Shown here: positions 30,545 through 42,172 of the stretch, in pieces | Layout: each line of letters starts with the position of its first letter | Numbering within the stretch: position 1 is the first letter of the stretch | Assembly (NCBI GenBank): GCA_963989385.1 | Contig: OZ022511.1 | Coordinates: 23,926,503-23,990,502, forward strand | Origin: Ctena decussata | Lineage: Eukaryota > Mollusca > Bivalvia > Lucinida > Lucinidae | Direction of reading: 5' to 3' | DNA length: 64,000 bases | Notes under the pieces: model-generated | What the model was told of the DNA's origin: nothing | The model's input: only the letters and a program-made list of their open reading frames with translations | Databases searched by the model: none | Position numbers and translations under genes: made by a program

Positions 30545-32040
30545 ACGGTACACAAGACCAGCAAATTAAAGAAGTAACAAATAAAATGTACATTGTCACT
30601 CTTAAGAGAGTTATAAGAGACTAAACCTATACATACACTACTTATCACCAAAAGTAAAACATAAAATAGTGCATATACATGATACATCAATGATAAACTG
30701 GCTTACTTCTCCTAATCTAAAATTGCATGACCTAATTCAAAATATTGGTTCTAATAACCCTTTGCCAGTGGTTAAAAGAAACAGCATTCATCATCAATGA
30801 GATTATGATAAGTGGCAGCAATTCAGTATTTAAAACACGTATCTACAGGATATGAATATTAATAAAAGTATCGTAAAAGACTGCGTAATACCCCGCCACT
30901 GCAAACCAATACCCCTTCTTTTATTTTTTATACATATTTGTTATCATGACATGAAGCTCATATTACCTAGCTAATGTGTTGTAAGTTTCAGAAACATCCC
31001 GTTCATCTTTGATTTCATACAGAATTGTTTCATAATTTTAAGCATGTATATAGCTCTGGGACAGGGGCAGGTAACCTATGTGGACTTAATACTACTTGCA
31101 ACAGAAAGCTATGCTACTTGCAACAGAAAGCTTATTTTATTTCAATCATTTCTATGAAATTTCATCAAAATATACAAAAAATCTGATTTTATATAGATTA
31201 TTTTCATGATTTCAAACATTTACAAAGCTTTTGTCAGGGAAGATAACCACTGGGGGGCAAAATTTTGATCATGACAAAGAGCTTATATTAATATGATAAT
31301 TTAGTAAAAGTTTCAGAAAAATCTCTTTCGACTCTTATTTTATATATTTTTTTCATTATTCCATACATGTATATAGCCCAAGAGCAGGGGCAGATAACCC
31401 AGGTGGACAAAATTCTGCATATAACAGTAAACGTAAGTTACTGCGATCATTCCTGTGAAATTTCATCAAGATATTTCATAGTGTAAAGGAACTACAGACC
31501 AAAAACTATTTTTAAGACCATGACAGGGGCAATAAATCCATCAGAAGATATCGAAATTTGCCCATTAATAACCCCAACCGAGATCTACCCAAAACCAATG
31601 CAAATGCCAAGTTTGAAGAAAATTTGTTAATAAATACTCGTTATCGAACGGAAACGAAGTGCGCACGGTTGGACGGACGGACGTACGTACGACGGACGGA
31701 CGGACACACGGACATCCAGCGGGAAAGCATAATATCCCGCCACTAACGTGTGGCGGGGATATAAAAAGGTGAAAGATTACTTACAAGGGTAAAGGGTTCT
31801 CCTTTGGAGAATATTGAAACAGGTTTTTGCACAATGTCTTATGTTATGATTCGAGAACAGGAATACTAAATCATCCTCAGTGGAAAGAGATATTTATAAA
31901 CGCCTCATTTACGGCTTGAGCTTTAGGAAACGATTCTGATCTAAGATCTGTGTATAAAATTCAGTCCAAAAGTGCATGCGATTCGCTTTCTATAAGTTAC
32001 GAAAAGACATTTACGTTCCTCTAAGGGTATATTTTCAAAA
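30545..32040 (-). mobile_element. LINE fragment hosting the LTR element, itself split by copy B
   Basis: 30545-30887 corresponds to the 3' UTR of the LINE at 4798-6718. 31763-32040 corresponds to its C-terminal coding end and the start of the UTR (about 6090-6360). Between them sits the TIR element at 30888-31762. The distal 3' tail is at 12395-12426, beyond the LTR element. The coding part has stops and is not functional. The copy is truncated near 32040. Confidence 0.85.
30888..31762 (-). mobile_element. TIR element with hairpin end and (TCCG)n tract (copy B)
   Basis: Inverse of the element at 1538-2439: ATACCCCGCCAC at 30888, and at the other end a hairpin 'cccgccactaacgtgtggcgggg' region (31733-31758, arms CCCGCCAC/GTGGCGGG) beside a (CGGA)n tract at about 31670-31705. 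Core units contain 'gtttcagaaa', 'aaatttcatcaa' and 'ggggcagataac'. About 875 bp. Inserted in a LINE copy. Confidence 0.82.
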
Positions 32041-32042
32041 GT

Positions 32043-32320
32043 AAGGAGAAAAATTCTCAGGAACTCACACAATTCAATCCCAGATCCAACCAAAGACACC
32101 ATGTGGGAAAGAGACAACACAAACTTAGTCACCACCAAAGACAACACTAGTAGCAGCCATGTGAACAGCCATTTGCCATGTAGGTGGTCAACGGGCTCTA
32201 GTCTGAACATCACAAACAATATATCAATAACAGACATAGCATCTAACAACACATATAACAACCAAGAAGAATCAAAAACAGAACTGCCGCCTTGGGACGG
32301 CCAGTAATGAAATGGAGGTC
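32043..32320. repeat. Inverted copy of 11091-11345
   Basis: Shared blocks, as reverse complements, include 'actggccgtcccaaggcggc', 'ttattgatatattgtttgtg' and 'gtgaacagccatttgcc'/'gaaatggctgttcac'. The two copies bracket the nested insertions. A 68-codon frame at 32101-32307 has no family resemblance. Confidence 0.75.
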
Positions 32321-32399
32321 TTAACCGGATTGTGGTCGACCAACCATCGCCCTTTGTTCTGCCTTGGTTCATCAGGTACTTAGTTGTTCAACCCAACAA

Positions 32400-33900
32400 A
32401 AACAACCACCGCTCACACAACAGTCTTACAAAAAGCATCAACCCGCGAACATTTAAATCAAAATTTAAATTAGGTTAAAACAAACATAAGGACTCACAGA
32501 AATAGCAGCACTGAAACTCTGGAGCAGAAGAAACCTACCAGTTAAACCACGGTTTGCCCGACCCATGACGTCTTGGAACGGGTGTCAGGCGCCAGCCGTC
32601 TGTGTTACTATTAAGTTAGGTTTAGGTATGCGACTACATAAATTCTGAGTCCCGACCCACCGTCGTGCAAACGAAGAGGTACGCAAAGCTGTTAACCTTA
32701 ATTGGGTTGACCACCAAGCATGCAGTTTGTCGCAAAATATCCGTATTATAACCGATCTTTTCATATCGAATTATTATCTATTTAAAATGATAGGGAAGGT
32801 CATTTTACCGATTATTTTTCTACATTTGTACACCAAGTCGCCATAAAATTCGGTTCCGAAAGGCCTTGCTGTAGAAGTGTTTTCAATCCGACATTATATT
32901 TAGTTATGAAGTCGAAATGCCGTCGATAAAATTTTGAAAACACTTTACAAATTCAATGATATCTATGAAGTTCTTTGAGAAGTTTTGCTGTCAAAACTTT
33001 ATTACGAATTATTAATATTAATATTACGAATATTAAAGTCATCAACATGACTGACACTCGAGCAAAATGAATAGGTTGAGAAATATAAACACCATAGGAT
33101 GTAGAACGAGGAACATCACCATCTAAAAATGGAAAATTAACAATATCAAAATCATCTCATTTATCGTAAAGTTTAGTTGTAACAAAACCATCCGATATAG
33201 ATAAATGTAAATCCAAAAATGAGACCTTGGTATCTTATTTAACTGAAGTTCAGAAGGATAAAACCTGCCAGTTTCTACCCGCAAAGGAGCTACGCCGCAG
33301 CGGACATGGACAACTGCTGCACGATGTCTTAAATGTAAAATATGTATGTAAATGTGTGTTTACAGTTTCTTTTCGTGTCTTGATAGACATTGATCTATGA
33401 TTGTGGCAGTTCCTTGGACCTCTTCAGTAGTAGTTATTGCATAGTATATATGTATATATATATACGATTCCACGATACTAATATTATATTTTACTTTCCA
33501 ACCGGTTTCACTGTGAAATACAGATCATCAGGGAGTATAATATCTAAAATGGCGCTTGTTATGTATATATAATTAGAAGTCGGATCCACTAAATTAACTT
33601 TATTAAAGGCTAACCGGTTTCATGTAAAACAATTTTCAAAGCCTTTATATGTCAGATACTTAACTACATGATGTGAATAAACGTTGTCAAGGTTATAACG
33701 TCTATTTAATGACGTTACGTCTGAAATAACATTACGTCTTTTAACAATGCTGTGTAGACAGGTGGTTGTAATACATTTTCATCTGGCGTCTCTATATACA
33801 GAATATATATTTTACAAAGAACGAATTATTCAGCTAGTGTTTATTTTTTGCAGTGGGTGCAAATATTCCACATAATTTCATACTTATAATAATGTTTTAA
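32400..33900. other. Noncoding sequence upstream of the GTPase gene
   Basis: No gene recognised. A possible 3' splice site 'ttttaatattatag' ends near 33908, 22 bases before the GTPase start codon, so a 5' UTR exon may lie in this stretch. No clear TATA box or interferon-type element was picked out. Confidence 0.45.
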
Positions 33901-33930
33901 TATTATAGGTTGTAGTGCAAATTTTTCACC

Positions 33931-35157
33931 ATGGCAGCACCTAACGAAGTCGAAGACTCTGTTATTATAGATCAAACTATGTCCGAATCCGGATTGAATG
34001 GAGTCAAAGATATGTTGATGAAAAAACTTGGTGCATGGAAGGAACTCAAGTTAAGTATTGCAGTGATTGGAAATAGTGGTACTGGAAAGTCTACGTATAT
34101 AAACGCAATAAGAGATCTTACGGCGGATGACAAGGGGTCCGCAGAAGTCGGAGCGACAGAAAAAACAAATGAACGCAAATCTTACATTCATCCTAAACAG
34201 CCTAACTTAACGTTCTGGGACCTTCCAGGAGTTGGTACCAAGTCTCACCCACGAGAAACATACCTTAAACAAGTCAACTTTTACAGTTACGATTTCTTTT
34301 TGATTCTGTCCGCAGCAAGATTCACTGAAAACGATAGCTGGCTGGCCAAAGAAATCCAAAGAAGCGGGAAAAAATTCATCTTCATCAGAACAAAAATCGA
34401 CGATGCCATTCAGGGCGAAAGACTAGCGAAACCCAAATCGTTTAATGAAAGAGATGTTCTTCAGGAAATAGGACGGAATTGCAGAAAGAATTTGAAAGAA
34501 GATGGTCTGCAAGGTGCAACAGTTTTTCTGCTTTCCAGCTTTCATAAGGAATCTTGGGATTTCCAGGCTGCAAAAGAAAAGCTTATTGAAGATTTTCCAG
34601 ACCTGAAAAAAGAGGCGATATTGTTTTCTCTGTCCTGCCAAACTACAAACATAATTGACAAAAAGAAGGAAATGCTGTCAAGGAGAATTTATAAGACCGC
34701 CGTTGCTTCAGCAATTGTGGCTACTGCTCCTGTCTCTGGAGTATCCATGGCATTTGACGTAGGCATCCTAGAACGCGAAGCTAAGTTTTACAGAAAACAG
34801 TTTGGTTTGGACGAACAGTCCTTAAAGTCGACTTCAGAATGCTTGCATATTGGCATCGATACTCTAAAAAAGACTATTGTACAGACTGCCACAACTCTCT
34901 CTGAGCTCGTAATCAGTCACGCTACATCAGAGGTAGTAGAATCTGCAGCGCGTATCGGCATCCCAGTTATCGGAAGCTTGATCGCAGCCGGTATTTCCTA
35001 TACAACTATTTATCTGACATTGCAGAACCTCTTAAAGGAAGCGGAAGATGACGCCAGAAGGCTCGCTGCTTTTGTGCAAGAAAAGTTTAAAGAAAAGGTC
35101 AAAGAAAAGGTTGAAGAAGAAGTTAAAGAAAAGGTCAAAGAAAAGGTTGAAGGTTGA
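33931..35157 (+). CDS. Immunity-related GTPase (IRG family), intronless
   Basis: A 408-residue protein. ATG at 33931 is in a strong context (caccATGg). Motifs in order: G1/P-loop GNSGTGKS (47-54), G3 WDLPGVG (96-102), G4 RTKID (153-157). Between them is YDFFLILSAARFTENDSWLAK, characteristic of IRG proteins. The C-terminal helical half has hydrophobic stretches (about 255-275 and 332-350) seen in IRGs. P-loop Lys makes it the GKS class, expected to hydrolyse GTP. It ends in a Lys/Glu coiled tail (EKVKEKVEEEVKEK). Vertebrate IRGs act at vacuoles and membranes against intracellular microbes. The role here is inferred. A 7-bp duplication shortens the tail. Confidence 0.94.
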   Translation: MAAPNEVEDSVIIDQTMSESGLNGVKDMLMKKLGAWKELKLSIAVIGNSGTGKSTYINAIRDLTADDKGSAEVGATEKTNERKSYIHPKQPNLTFWDLPGVGTKSHPRETYLKQVNFYSYDFFLILSAARFTENDSWLAKEIQRSGKKFIFIRTKIDDAIQGERLAKPKSFNERDVLQEIGRNCRKNLKEDGLQGATVFLLSSFHKESWDFQAAKEKLIEDFPDLKKEAILFSLSCQTTNIIDKKKEMLSRRIYKTAVASAIVATAPVSGVSMAFDVGILEREAKFYRKQFGLDEQSLKSTSECLHIGIDTLKKTIVQTATTLSELVISHATSEVVESAARIGIPVIGSLIAAGISYTTIYLTLQNLLKEAEDDARRLAAFVQEKFKEKVKEKVEEEVKEKVKEKVEG

Positions 35158-35864
35158 AGAAGAGGTAAAAGGAAAGCTTAAGGCACATGCCGACACTTGC
35201 ATACTTGCATAGACTGATCGAGATACATTTTCATTTGGAAAGCAGGACCATAAGGATAAAAGCATTAACAGAACATTTGCCTCTGGTTTAATAGAAAACG
35301 TACCTTTACTGAATTTAGTGCGGCAGACGCGCGATTATGTAATAAACTTTTTAGTGTCACTGAACCCCAAAAATTTCAAAGGAAAAGGTGATGGGCAGTC
35401 CTCGGCCCAAAGAACATCCCTCTCCGAACCACACTTACGCATTCCGCGAGACACAGCGCCTGCAGACATCAGGTAAGAGACGCCTATATATTAACTCGTG
35501 GGCACTGGCGTCCCCCGCCGAGCAGCCTCAACCCCTGTATCCCGACAAAGGCGACAGATATGGGCATCAGGAAGGAGAAGTCCCATGCAGCGAGAATCTG
35601 CAACAAGCCTAAATAATCTAAAACTCCACTGACAAACATGTCGCTATGACAATTCAGTCGTAATTTTAAAATCATTTTGAAATTCTACCATATATAGATC
35701 AATAACGTTACTTTAAATCAGTATTTAAGAAGTGACCTCAATGCTATTAACTCCAGAACCAACCCTGAAACACTGACTATAACTGGGACGATGATATCCT
35801 CCGGGTCAAATTTTCCACCAGCAGTGATTCCTATATAAACGTACCTTTCTTTACTAACCAATAT
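35158..35864. other. 3' flank of the GTPase gene, no further gene recognised
   Basis: A 74-codon frame at 35388-35612 (Pro/Gln-rich) ends exon-like at 'acatcag|gtaagag' near 35471, so an exon is possible, but no family is recognisable. Confidence 0.4.
35341..35346 (+). terminator. Candidate polyadenylation signal of the GTPase gene
   Basis: AATAAA, 184 bases after the stop codon, is the first such hexamer downstream. Confidence 0.55.
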
Positions 35865-36028
35865 CACCCCTGGTTAACTTTGTATATACGAGGGCTGTTA
35901 CGAAACGAAAAGGAGCTGTTAGAAATCGATAGAATCATAGTGACCTAACGACCTGATTACTTTTTTGTGTTTCGTAACAGCTCTTTTTCGTCTCGTAACA
36001 TCTTTGAAAACATCGTTTACCAGGTGTG
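35865..36028. mobile_element. Foldback MITE, 'gctgttacgaaa' family (copy 1)
   Basis: CACCCCTGGTTAAC at the left and GTTTACCAGGTGTG at the right. Inner arms are 'gggctgttacgaaa' and 'tttcgtaacagctc'. A 5-bp AATAT flanks both sides, a possible target duplication. Copy 2 is at 46564-46743. Confidence 0.8.
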
Positions 36029-36304
36029 AATATATTATTTATAAAAAGTTTCACGGACATGATATATATACATTAGATTCAAATAAGGGTCTGAATGAAA
36101 CATATTGCTGATTGAGTTCATTTCCTCATGGACATACTTGAGACTGCCTAAAACCACTGTTTTCCCAAATTTTGTTCCTTTTCTCCATTTGTTGGACAAT
36201 TCATTCTGATTGACAGGTCATGCATATGTGTACCAGCTAAATTAACAAAATTAGAAAATACTTGACAGTGGTTTTTGTCGGACCTACATTTTTAGCAAGT
36301 GTCC

Positions 36305-36745
36305 AATAAAACACAGAAAAGGACTTTTGCCACCGAAAAGGATTTTTAAATGCCATTTTATGCTATAAAAACGTTTGAGAAAAAATATAAGGTAAAATAT
36401 TTTATTTCTAAACACAATTTTCTAGAACATTAAGTGAAACAAATGCCCTTTTTGGTGCCCGAAAATCGGCATTTGCGATGTCCTCTTTAGTACATGGCAT
36501 CTCTTCACTGACCATAATAGGAGTCCTTTTCGGTGCTGTAATATTTTTGTGAATATTTAAAATGAAGATTCTACAATTCACAAAATTATTGTTCAAGGGC
36601 AGATTAATATCATGATGATATTCAAATTTCTAAAACATATGTTTTATATGGCATTTGACGGCAACTGAAAGTCCTTTTCGGGGCCCGACAGTTCTTTTCA
36701 GTCCTTTTCGGTGGATAAGTCCTTTTCCGTCTTTAGTAGCTAGGA
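36305..36745. mobile_element. TIR element rich in 'gtccttttcgg'
   Basis: Left arm 'cagaaaaggacttttgccac', then 'cgaaaaggattttt' and 'aaatgcc', pairs with the right arm 'gtccttttcggtgg...agtccttttccgtc'. The pairing extends about 70-100 bp with gaps. The word AAAAGGAC or its complement occurs at least six times. Confidence 0.68.
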
Positions 36746-37844
36746 CCGCTTTAACCAGATGCTATATAGGCGTCCGGTTTTCCGCCCGTCAGTCAGTCAG
36801 TCCGTCAGTCCATTCGCATTTATGTCAACCCTGGCGTTAAGGTTTGTACAGTTAATTTCTCCAAACCCACATTACCCACGCTTCTCAAATTTCATAAAGA
36901 GCATGATCAGACTACAGAGCTTCAGATAACAAAGATTTAAATATTTGCTTTTAATTCTGAAATGGAATAAAATCTTGGTCGAGAATTGGCTGCAAAATAG
37001 CAAAACAACATAACATTTTCTCTAGAACCAATAGGTAAATTTGGCTGAAACTTTGAATGGGACATCAACAGGACCTTCTTTTTGAAAATTATGAAAATGA
37101 AAAATATCTGTAACGGAATTAGGTCGCAGTAACCTATTTTTGGTTTACGAGTCTAAACTGTGCTTGAATGCCGATAAACACTGACTGGATTTTGCTCAGA
37201 TTTAAAGATATACGCCCTCAATATTTCTATTAACTTTCTTATGAAAAACTATACCCTAGGCATGATAATGATCGCTTGTAAAAGTACTTTTATCTTTCAA
37301 ATATATGATTTGAGATGGTCACTGGAAGAAGGAGAATTTAAGAAAATAAATAAATTGGCGGGAATAGCGGCCGCTATTCGCGTCAAAAATGAAGACTGGA
37401 TACGCCCAGCAATCACAGTAAATCAGGGTAAAATTATATCGTGAATAATTTCAAGACCCTTCTTTAATCGCCTTCAGACAGTTATTGGCTGAAATGAACT
37501 CACGTGCATGGATTAGATGTTAATGCTATTGTTAAGTTATTTCCTCCACCAATCATAAAATTCAAAGTGTGCTCGCAGAAACGTCTTTAAATTGCCACGT
37601 GGGAGTCAGTCAATTGGTGACGACAAAATATTTGTGAATATTCAACAAGTGTATGCACTGATATTATCGTCTCTGCCTCGGTAACAAAGTTGTTTTCGCT
37701 GAAGACTGTCTGTACAAGTTTTGTGTTGCATACAACTAATCAGTTTCCTATTTTTGTGATTATTTCGTAATGAAATACGAGGGAGTATACCTTCAATCAG
37801 AATGATTCTTGAAAGATTTTTTTCAAAATGGGAATGTACCATTT
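36746..37844. other. Noncoding with a GTCA/TCCG microsatellite start
   Basis: 'gtcagtcagtcagtccgtc' at about 36787-36815 looks like the opening of another tandem-core element, but no hairpin terminus or units are clear. 'atttgcttttaattctgaaa' and following bases near 36945 recur near 38782. Confidence 0.4.
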
Positions 37845-38135
37845 AAGAGCCACTGAGCCACTGTCATTGCTAAAATAACAAAAATATTACAAGACTATAT
37901 TTCAGGACCCCCTGAATGGATTTGAACCAATTCTGTATCAGAGTGATCCTTGCACACATTTATTATATTTAGTTTGGCACAACAGCTATCCAGTTGCAAG
38001 ATGGCTGCCATCCACTGTTACTAAAAATAGCACAAACATGAAATTGGCAGTCCCTTAAGCACCACTGGGAAGATTTTGACAAAATTTGTGTCAGAATAAT
38101 GCCTAAAACTATTCCATTTTCTTTTTTTCAATTTT
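37845..38135 (-). mobile_element. Isolated core units of the element type at 56825-58950
   Basis: On the minus strand the order 'gacacaaattttgtcaaaat', 'tgtgctatttttagtaac' and 'gccatcttg' matches the ~150-bp units of the 56825-58950 element. About two diverged units remain. Confidence 0.65.
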
Positions 38136-39642
38136 TGCTTTCACTGTCTTCTCAACATGACCTCTCCTATCGTAGAAACTCAATGCAGGTGTGAAACAGC
38201 ATTCCACGGAATTTTTGTTTTTATATGAATTATAGTAAAACATTTAAAGAGTATGTATAAAGCTCTTTTGAGAAAGCATAATTCATATTTATGGTGAAAA
38301 GCAACCGTAACGCTTCCAACACATGTGATGTGGTCATCTATTCCTGCTACCAAAGTTTCTTTTATACAGCGTCTAAAGTACAAGGGGGTGGTCTATTTTT
38401 AAAGTTACTGTAACACTTTAAATCTATTGTCTTGCATTACTTTGAAATATCATCCCTCACATTCTATAAGATTTAAATGGTTCTTGTTGTTGTACATACA
38501 AATATGATGAATTGCTAATGGTTTAATGGAAATGCAAAATATTTTGACATCTGGTGGCTCTAACTTAAACCCTTAAATTTTACAACTCTGAAATTCAGAG
38601 ACCTATGTGTTACTTTCATGTTTGTTGGAAATACTGTGGGCAAACCAAACGATGTTTACACACAAAAAAAGTTGACTTCATCACAAAGAGTTAAACATTA
38701 TCCACTCCTGGGCATGCACAGCATGCGACTCGGATTGTGCACAACCTGCAGAAAGCCTCAAATTAGACACCTCCTAACAATTAATTATTTGCTTTTAATT
38801 CTGAAATGGAATAAATCATATTTGCATACATCATTTCTTACAGGGATGCCACAGGACATATATTTGCAAAAAAGCAATTACAAAAAGTTTGACTCTGCAA
38901 AAGTTATGGTAGGCCAAAGAGTTATACAGTGCACTTTTTGGGGGAAGCTGTAAAAAAGGAAGTGTCTTTCGACTGATATTGAAGCTTAATTCCCGAACTT
39001 TGGTCAGTGTTGCTCTTTAGAAAGGCTGCTTAAAATCAATAACTCCAATCCACTGTAAATGGTTCAGAACATGGTGAGTCCGAGAACTCTTTGAAGAGTC
39101 CATATTTATAAAAAGCTGTGTGGTTAATACATAAAATAATAAAATTAAAAGGTTACAATTATAACTACAATTAGTTTGATCTGTAGCACCAGTGACCTAT
39201 AAATACATAGGTCACTGGTAGCACCGATCCGATACAGGAACACCCCTTCAGAGTGGCTACGTGTAAATATTTATAATGCAGCTAGTACACATGTAAATTG
39301 TATTGTGGCTAGCTATGCGATTTTAGGTGTGCTTTGTTTTGACAGATAATGCTGTTCTTTTTAGGATACGGCTATATGTTTGGCAAATGAATACTTAAAG
39401 CTAGGCATTTATAGCTGGAGTAATTTATGCTGATGTCAACAGATATTGTAAATATAAGCTGCATTGCATGAAATTACCCAAACTACCAGCCAGTCTTGAA
39501 AGGTCTATCAAACCATTTCCAAATAATTTCCGCATAAGAAATATGTTTTGGTACATTAGTTCAATTTTCTGAGCTACATCATATTTGCATAAATCAGAAA
39601 ATATGAAGCCACACATTGTAATCTGACACTGACAACTTTATT
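38136..39642. other. No gene or clear repeat seen
   Basis: AT-rich. The frame at 38618-38953 (111 codons) has no recognisable family. 'gtagcaccagtgacctat' near 39184 is followed by an inverted 'ataggtcactggtagcacc', a short 40-bp hairpin. Confidence 0.45.
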
Positions 39643-39893
39643 TAAGGTGTATGGTTCAACCTTTGTTTTCCCGCCATTTTTACCAAAGGAGATAACTTTT
39701 GTAACTTCCTGTTTGCTTTTCAGAACAACAAAGCTCTTCCATTACAGCGTCTACTCATAAAAGAAGGTATTTGCTCCTGAAGGAGCAAATTCTTCCTTCT
39801 ATGAGTTCACCTGTATTGAGAAGGGAAGCAAAAAAAAAAGAAAATGAAAATGGCAGGGTTGATTCCCCTGATTGTGTACCTATTAATTAGTAT
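39643..39893. mobile_element. Foldback MITE, 'gaatttgctcc' family (copy 2)
   Basis: Central palindrome 'tttgctcctgaaggagcaaa' at about 39768-39790, flanked by the family arms 'cgccatttttacc', 'acttcctgtttgctttt' and 'gaaaatggcagg'. Confidence 0.75.
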
Positions 39894-39991
39894 CAGCTTA
39901 GCGACTGGTGGCTATGGCAGAATATAATGTGTGTTGGATGTTCGACAAAGTTTGGTGGTATCTACTGTTTTATCATTGTCTTTGTAATTCT

Positions 39992-40236
39992 GGGCCCAGT
40001 TGTTCAAAACTAACAACGTCGTTAGTTAACGAGACATTAAAATTTCAAACGTTAATATCTCAAATACGCCAATATTTTTTGTTGAAAAAATGAGAGAAGC
40101 TTTTGCACTGCAAAAGCTTCTCACATATTTTCAAACAAAATATATCAGTGTATTTGGTTATAAAGTTACAAAACACTTAATGAGTTCACCTCTTAATGAG
40201 CTCGTTAAGCTAACGATGCTTTGAACAACTGGGCCC
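39992..40236. mobile_element. Foldback MITE, 'gggcccagttgttcaaa' family (copy 1)
   Basis: GGGCCCAGTTGTTCAAA and TTTGAACAACTGGGCCC at the ends. The pairing continues inward, with a strong central hairpin 'gagaagcttttgcac..gcaaaagcttctc' at about 40091-40121. Confidence 0.85.
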
Positions 40237-40889
40237 TGATATTCATCCTGTAGATAACCAGAGACAGTATCTCCATGCTTGATTATTTTGATTATTATTT
40301 TTATATATTCATTTTTCTATTTTTTTCTATTGACTGAAGTTGAGAAGAGTTCCATTTTAAAATCACATATATCTAACATAGAGCCAGACTTAAGTTAAGC
40401 ATCACACTGATTTTATTTCATAAAGTATGAGAAAAGATGCTTTTTTCAGTAAATATCTTATTTCAATGAATATAGGACATTTTTACATTATATTATTGTA
40501 CAGAATGTAGTGGATTGAACAAAACGTTCATCAGATAATGTTTGATATCTGTCTAGCTCTGTATATGCAGCAAAATGTGTTTGTATATTGCAAGGAATTT
40601 ATACTCATAGCTTTTTATACTATGTATGATGTGCAGTTTCATAATCTTGCTTTATTTTGCCCTTTGGCAGCCAATTTTAATTCTATTTTTTACTTTAGAG
40701 TAAATTCTTGTTAAGTTTTTCACGCAATGTAAAAGATGGAGAAAGCATTCAAGTATATATTTTAACAAGTATACTAACAACAACTGTGTACTATTACATT
40801 TGTTTCTTGTTTAAAAAGTATGTTTATACCTGTTACATTTCGCTTTGAAGAAATATTTGTTTCATTTAAGTCAATCAAATCTCACTTAA

Positions 40890-41093
40890 CCCTTTAGAGC
40901 CAAAAATGAAAAATTGTTGAATTTGCAAACAACGTAGATCCAGATGAGGTGGCTCATAATGAGCCACTTCATCTGGATCTACACTGTTTGCCCTATAGTC
41001 TTTGAATTCTCAATATGATTTAGCTTGGACAAAACATTTTTTGAAATTTCTGCAGACGTAAATTTTGTCATCTGCTTTTTGGCACATTAAGGG
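40890..41093. mobile_element. piggyBac-type MITE with TTAA duplication (copy 1)
   Basis: CCCTTTAGAGCC... and ...GGCACATTAAGGG ends, flanked exactly by TTAA at 40886-40889 and 41094-41097. The off-centre palindrome GATCCAGATGA...TCATCTGGATC with GTGGCTCA/TGAGCCAC lies at about 40936-40984. No transposase. Confidence 0.85.
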
Positions 41094-41183
41094 TTAAAAA
41101 CTCATCAGATCTTATGGATTGCAGTGACTGTCTTGAAGTTACCATATTTCTTCAGTAATAAGTTGGGGTTTTTTCCCTATCAA

Positions 41184-41241
41184 AACAATCCCAATTATCT
41201 AGATCCATTTTATAAGATGGATCTGGATTTTTGGGATTGTT
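41184..41241. repeat. Small hairpin element 'aacaatcccaa' (copy 1)
   Basis: AACAATCCCAATTATCTAG pairs with CTGGATTTTTGGGATTGTT around an ATCCAT/ATGGAT core. A similar hairpin is at 49947-50005. Confidence 0.7.
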
Positions 41242-41452
41242 TAGAAAGAGAAAGGGAAAAATATTTCATTAGACTGATTTAGATACATGGAGCCATTCTA
41301 GGGAGTGGAAAGCCCAGTTTTATTACATAATAAATATGGTACCATATGTAAGTATGAAAGATATACATAATTTTTTTCTTTGTTTTGTTTTGTAATTTTT
41401 GGCCATTGCTTTGTATTGTATGCTTGTTTAAAATGAATGTGCAAACACAAAT

Positions 41453-41659
41453 GAGCCACAACACAAGAAAACCAACAAAGTGGTTGTGCACCTATCACAG
41501 ACTTCGATCAGCCTGGGCATCCGCTTACAGGGTAACCAAGGGTCTTAACTAGCTCCATGTGGACATTGAAAACTCTGATTAGGCTGGCATGATGCCCAGG
41601 CTGATCTGAGTTTGTGCTGGGTGCACAACCACTTCGTTGGTTTTCTCGTGTTGCAGCTC
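41453..41659. mobile_element. Foldback MITE, 'gatcagcctgggcatccgc' family (copy 1)
   Basis: Terminal arms of about 40 bp (GAGCCACAACACAAGAAAAC... and ...GTTTTCTCGTGTTGCAGCTC) and inner arms 'gatcagcctgggcat'/'atgcccaggctgatc'. Copy 2 is at 55814-56049. Confidence 0.85.
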
Positions 41660-41999
41660 AATTGTTTTCAAATTACCATAAAACTTGCAAGTGTCAGAAC
41701 ATACATGTCTGAGTTAATAGTGTAGACCTCGATCAGAAAGTTCCAAGAGCAGCTGTCTGATAAGGTCTGCACTGTTTGTCAGGTGATCAACTATTTCAGA
41801 CAACATTTCCAGATAGGGGGAGTGGGCCAGTTCAGTCAAAGAAGTAAAAAAAACATTTGAGATTTGAGATACAGCCTAAATTTTGAGACTGCAGATTTTT
41901 CAGGGCCCATAATCTTGTTCCAACAGTAAAAAGCTCTGATCTGGATGTAAGGTTGGTCTGAGTCTTTGCAGTTCGCACCTGTGTTAAGTGCCCTTTTGT

Positions 42000-42130
42000 G
42001 GAGTGAATTTGGATTTAACATCCCACCAACATGAAGGAAATAGGCAGACCAGTAGAGGTGGGAGTCAAACCTGCATCAATGGATTTTCAGTCTAGCCTGT
42101 ATACCACCAGACCAGCACCACTCCTCCTTT
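42000..42130 (-). mobile_element. tRNA-derived SINE
   Basis: Minus strand: A-box-like 'tggtctggtggtatac', B box 'caggtttgactccc', tail 'gttggtgggatgttaaatcc'. The tail words recur at 54365-54532. Confidence 0.68.
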
Positions 42131-42172
42131 TTTTGTGTGTTGAGTTTCAGTTCTTTCAAGGTCGTAGGTTAA

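Noticed and set aside
35388..35612. Small gene after the GTPase
   Set aside because: 74 codons, Pro/Gln-rich, no recognisable domain; kept only as a possible exon in the flank description.
38618..38953. 111-codon frame
   Set aside because: No family resemblance, AT-rich, no splice or promoter context.
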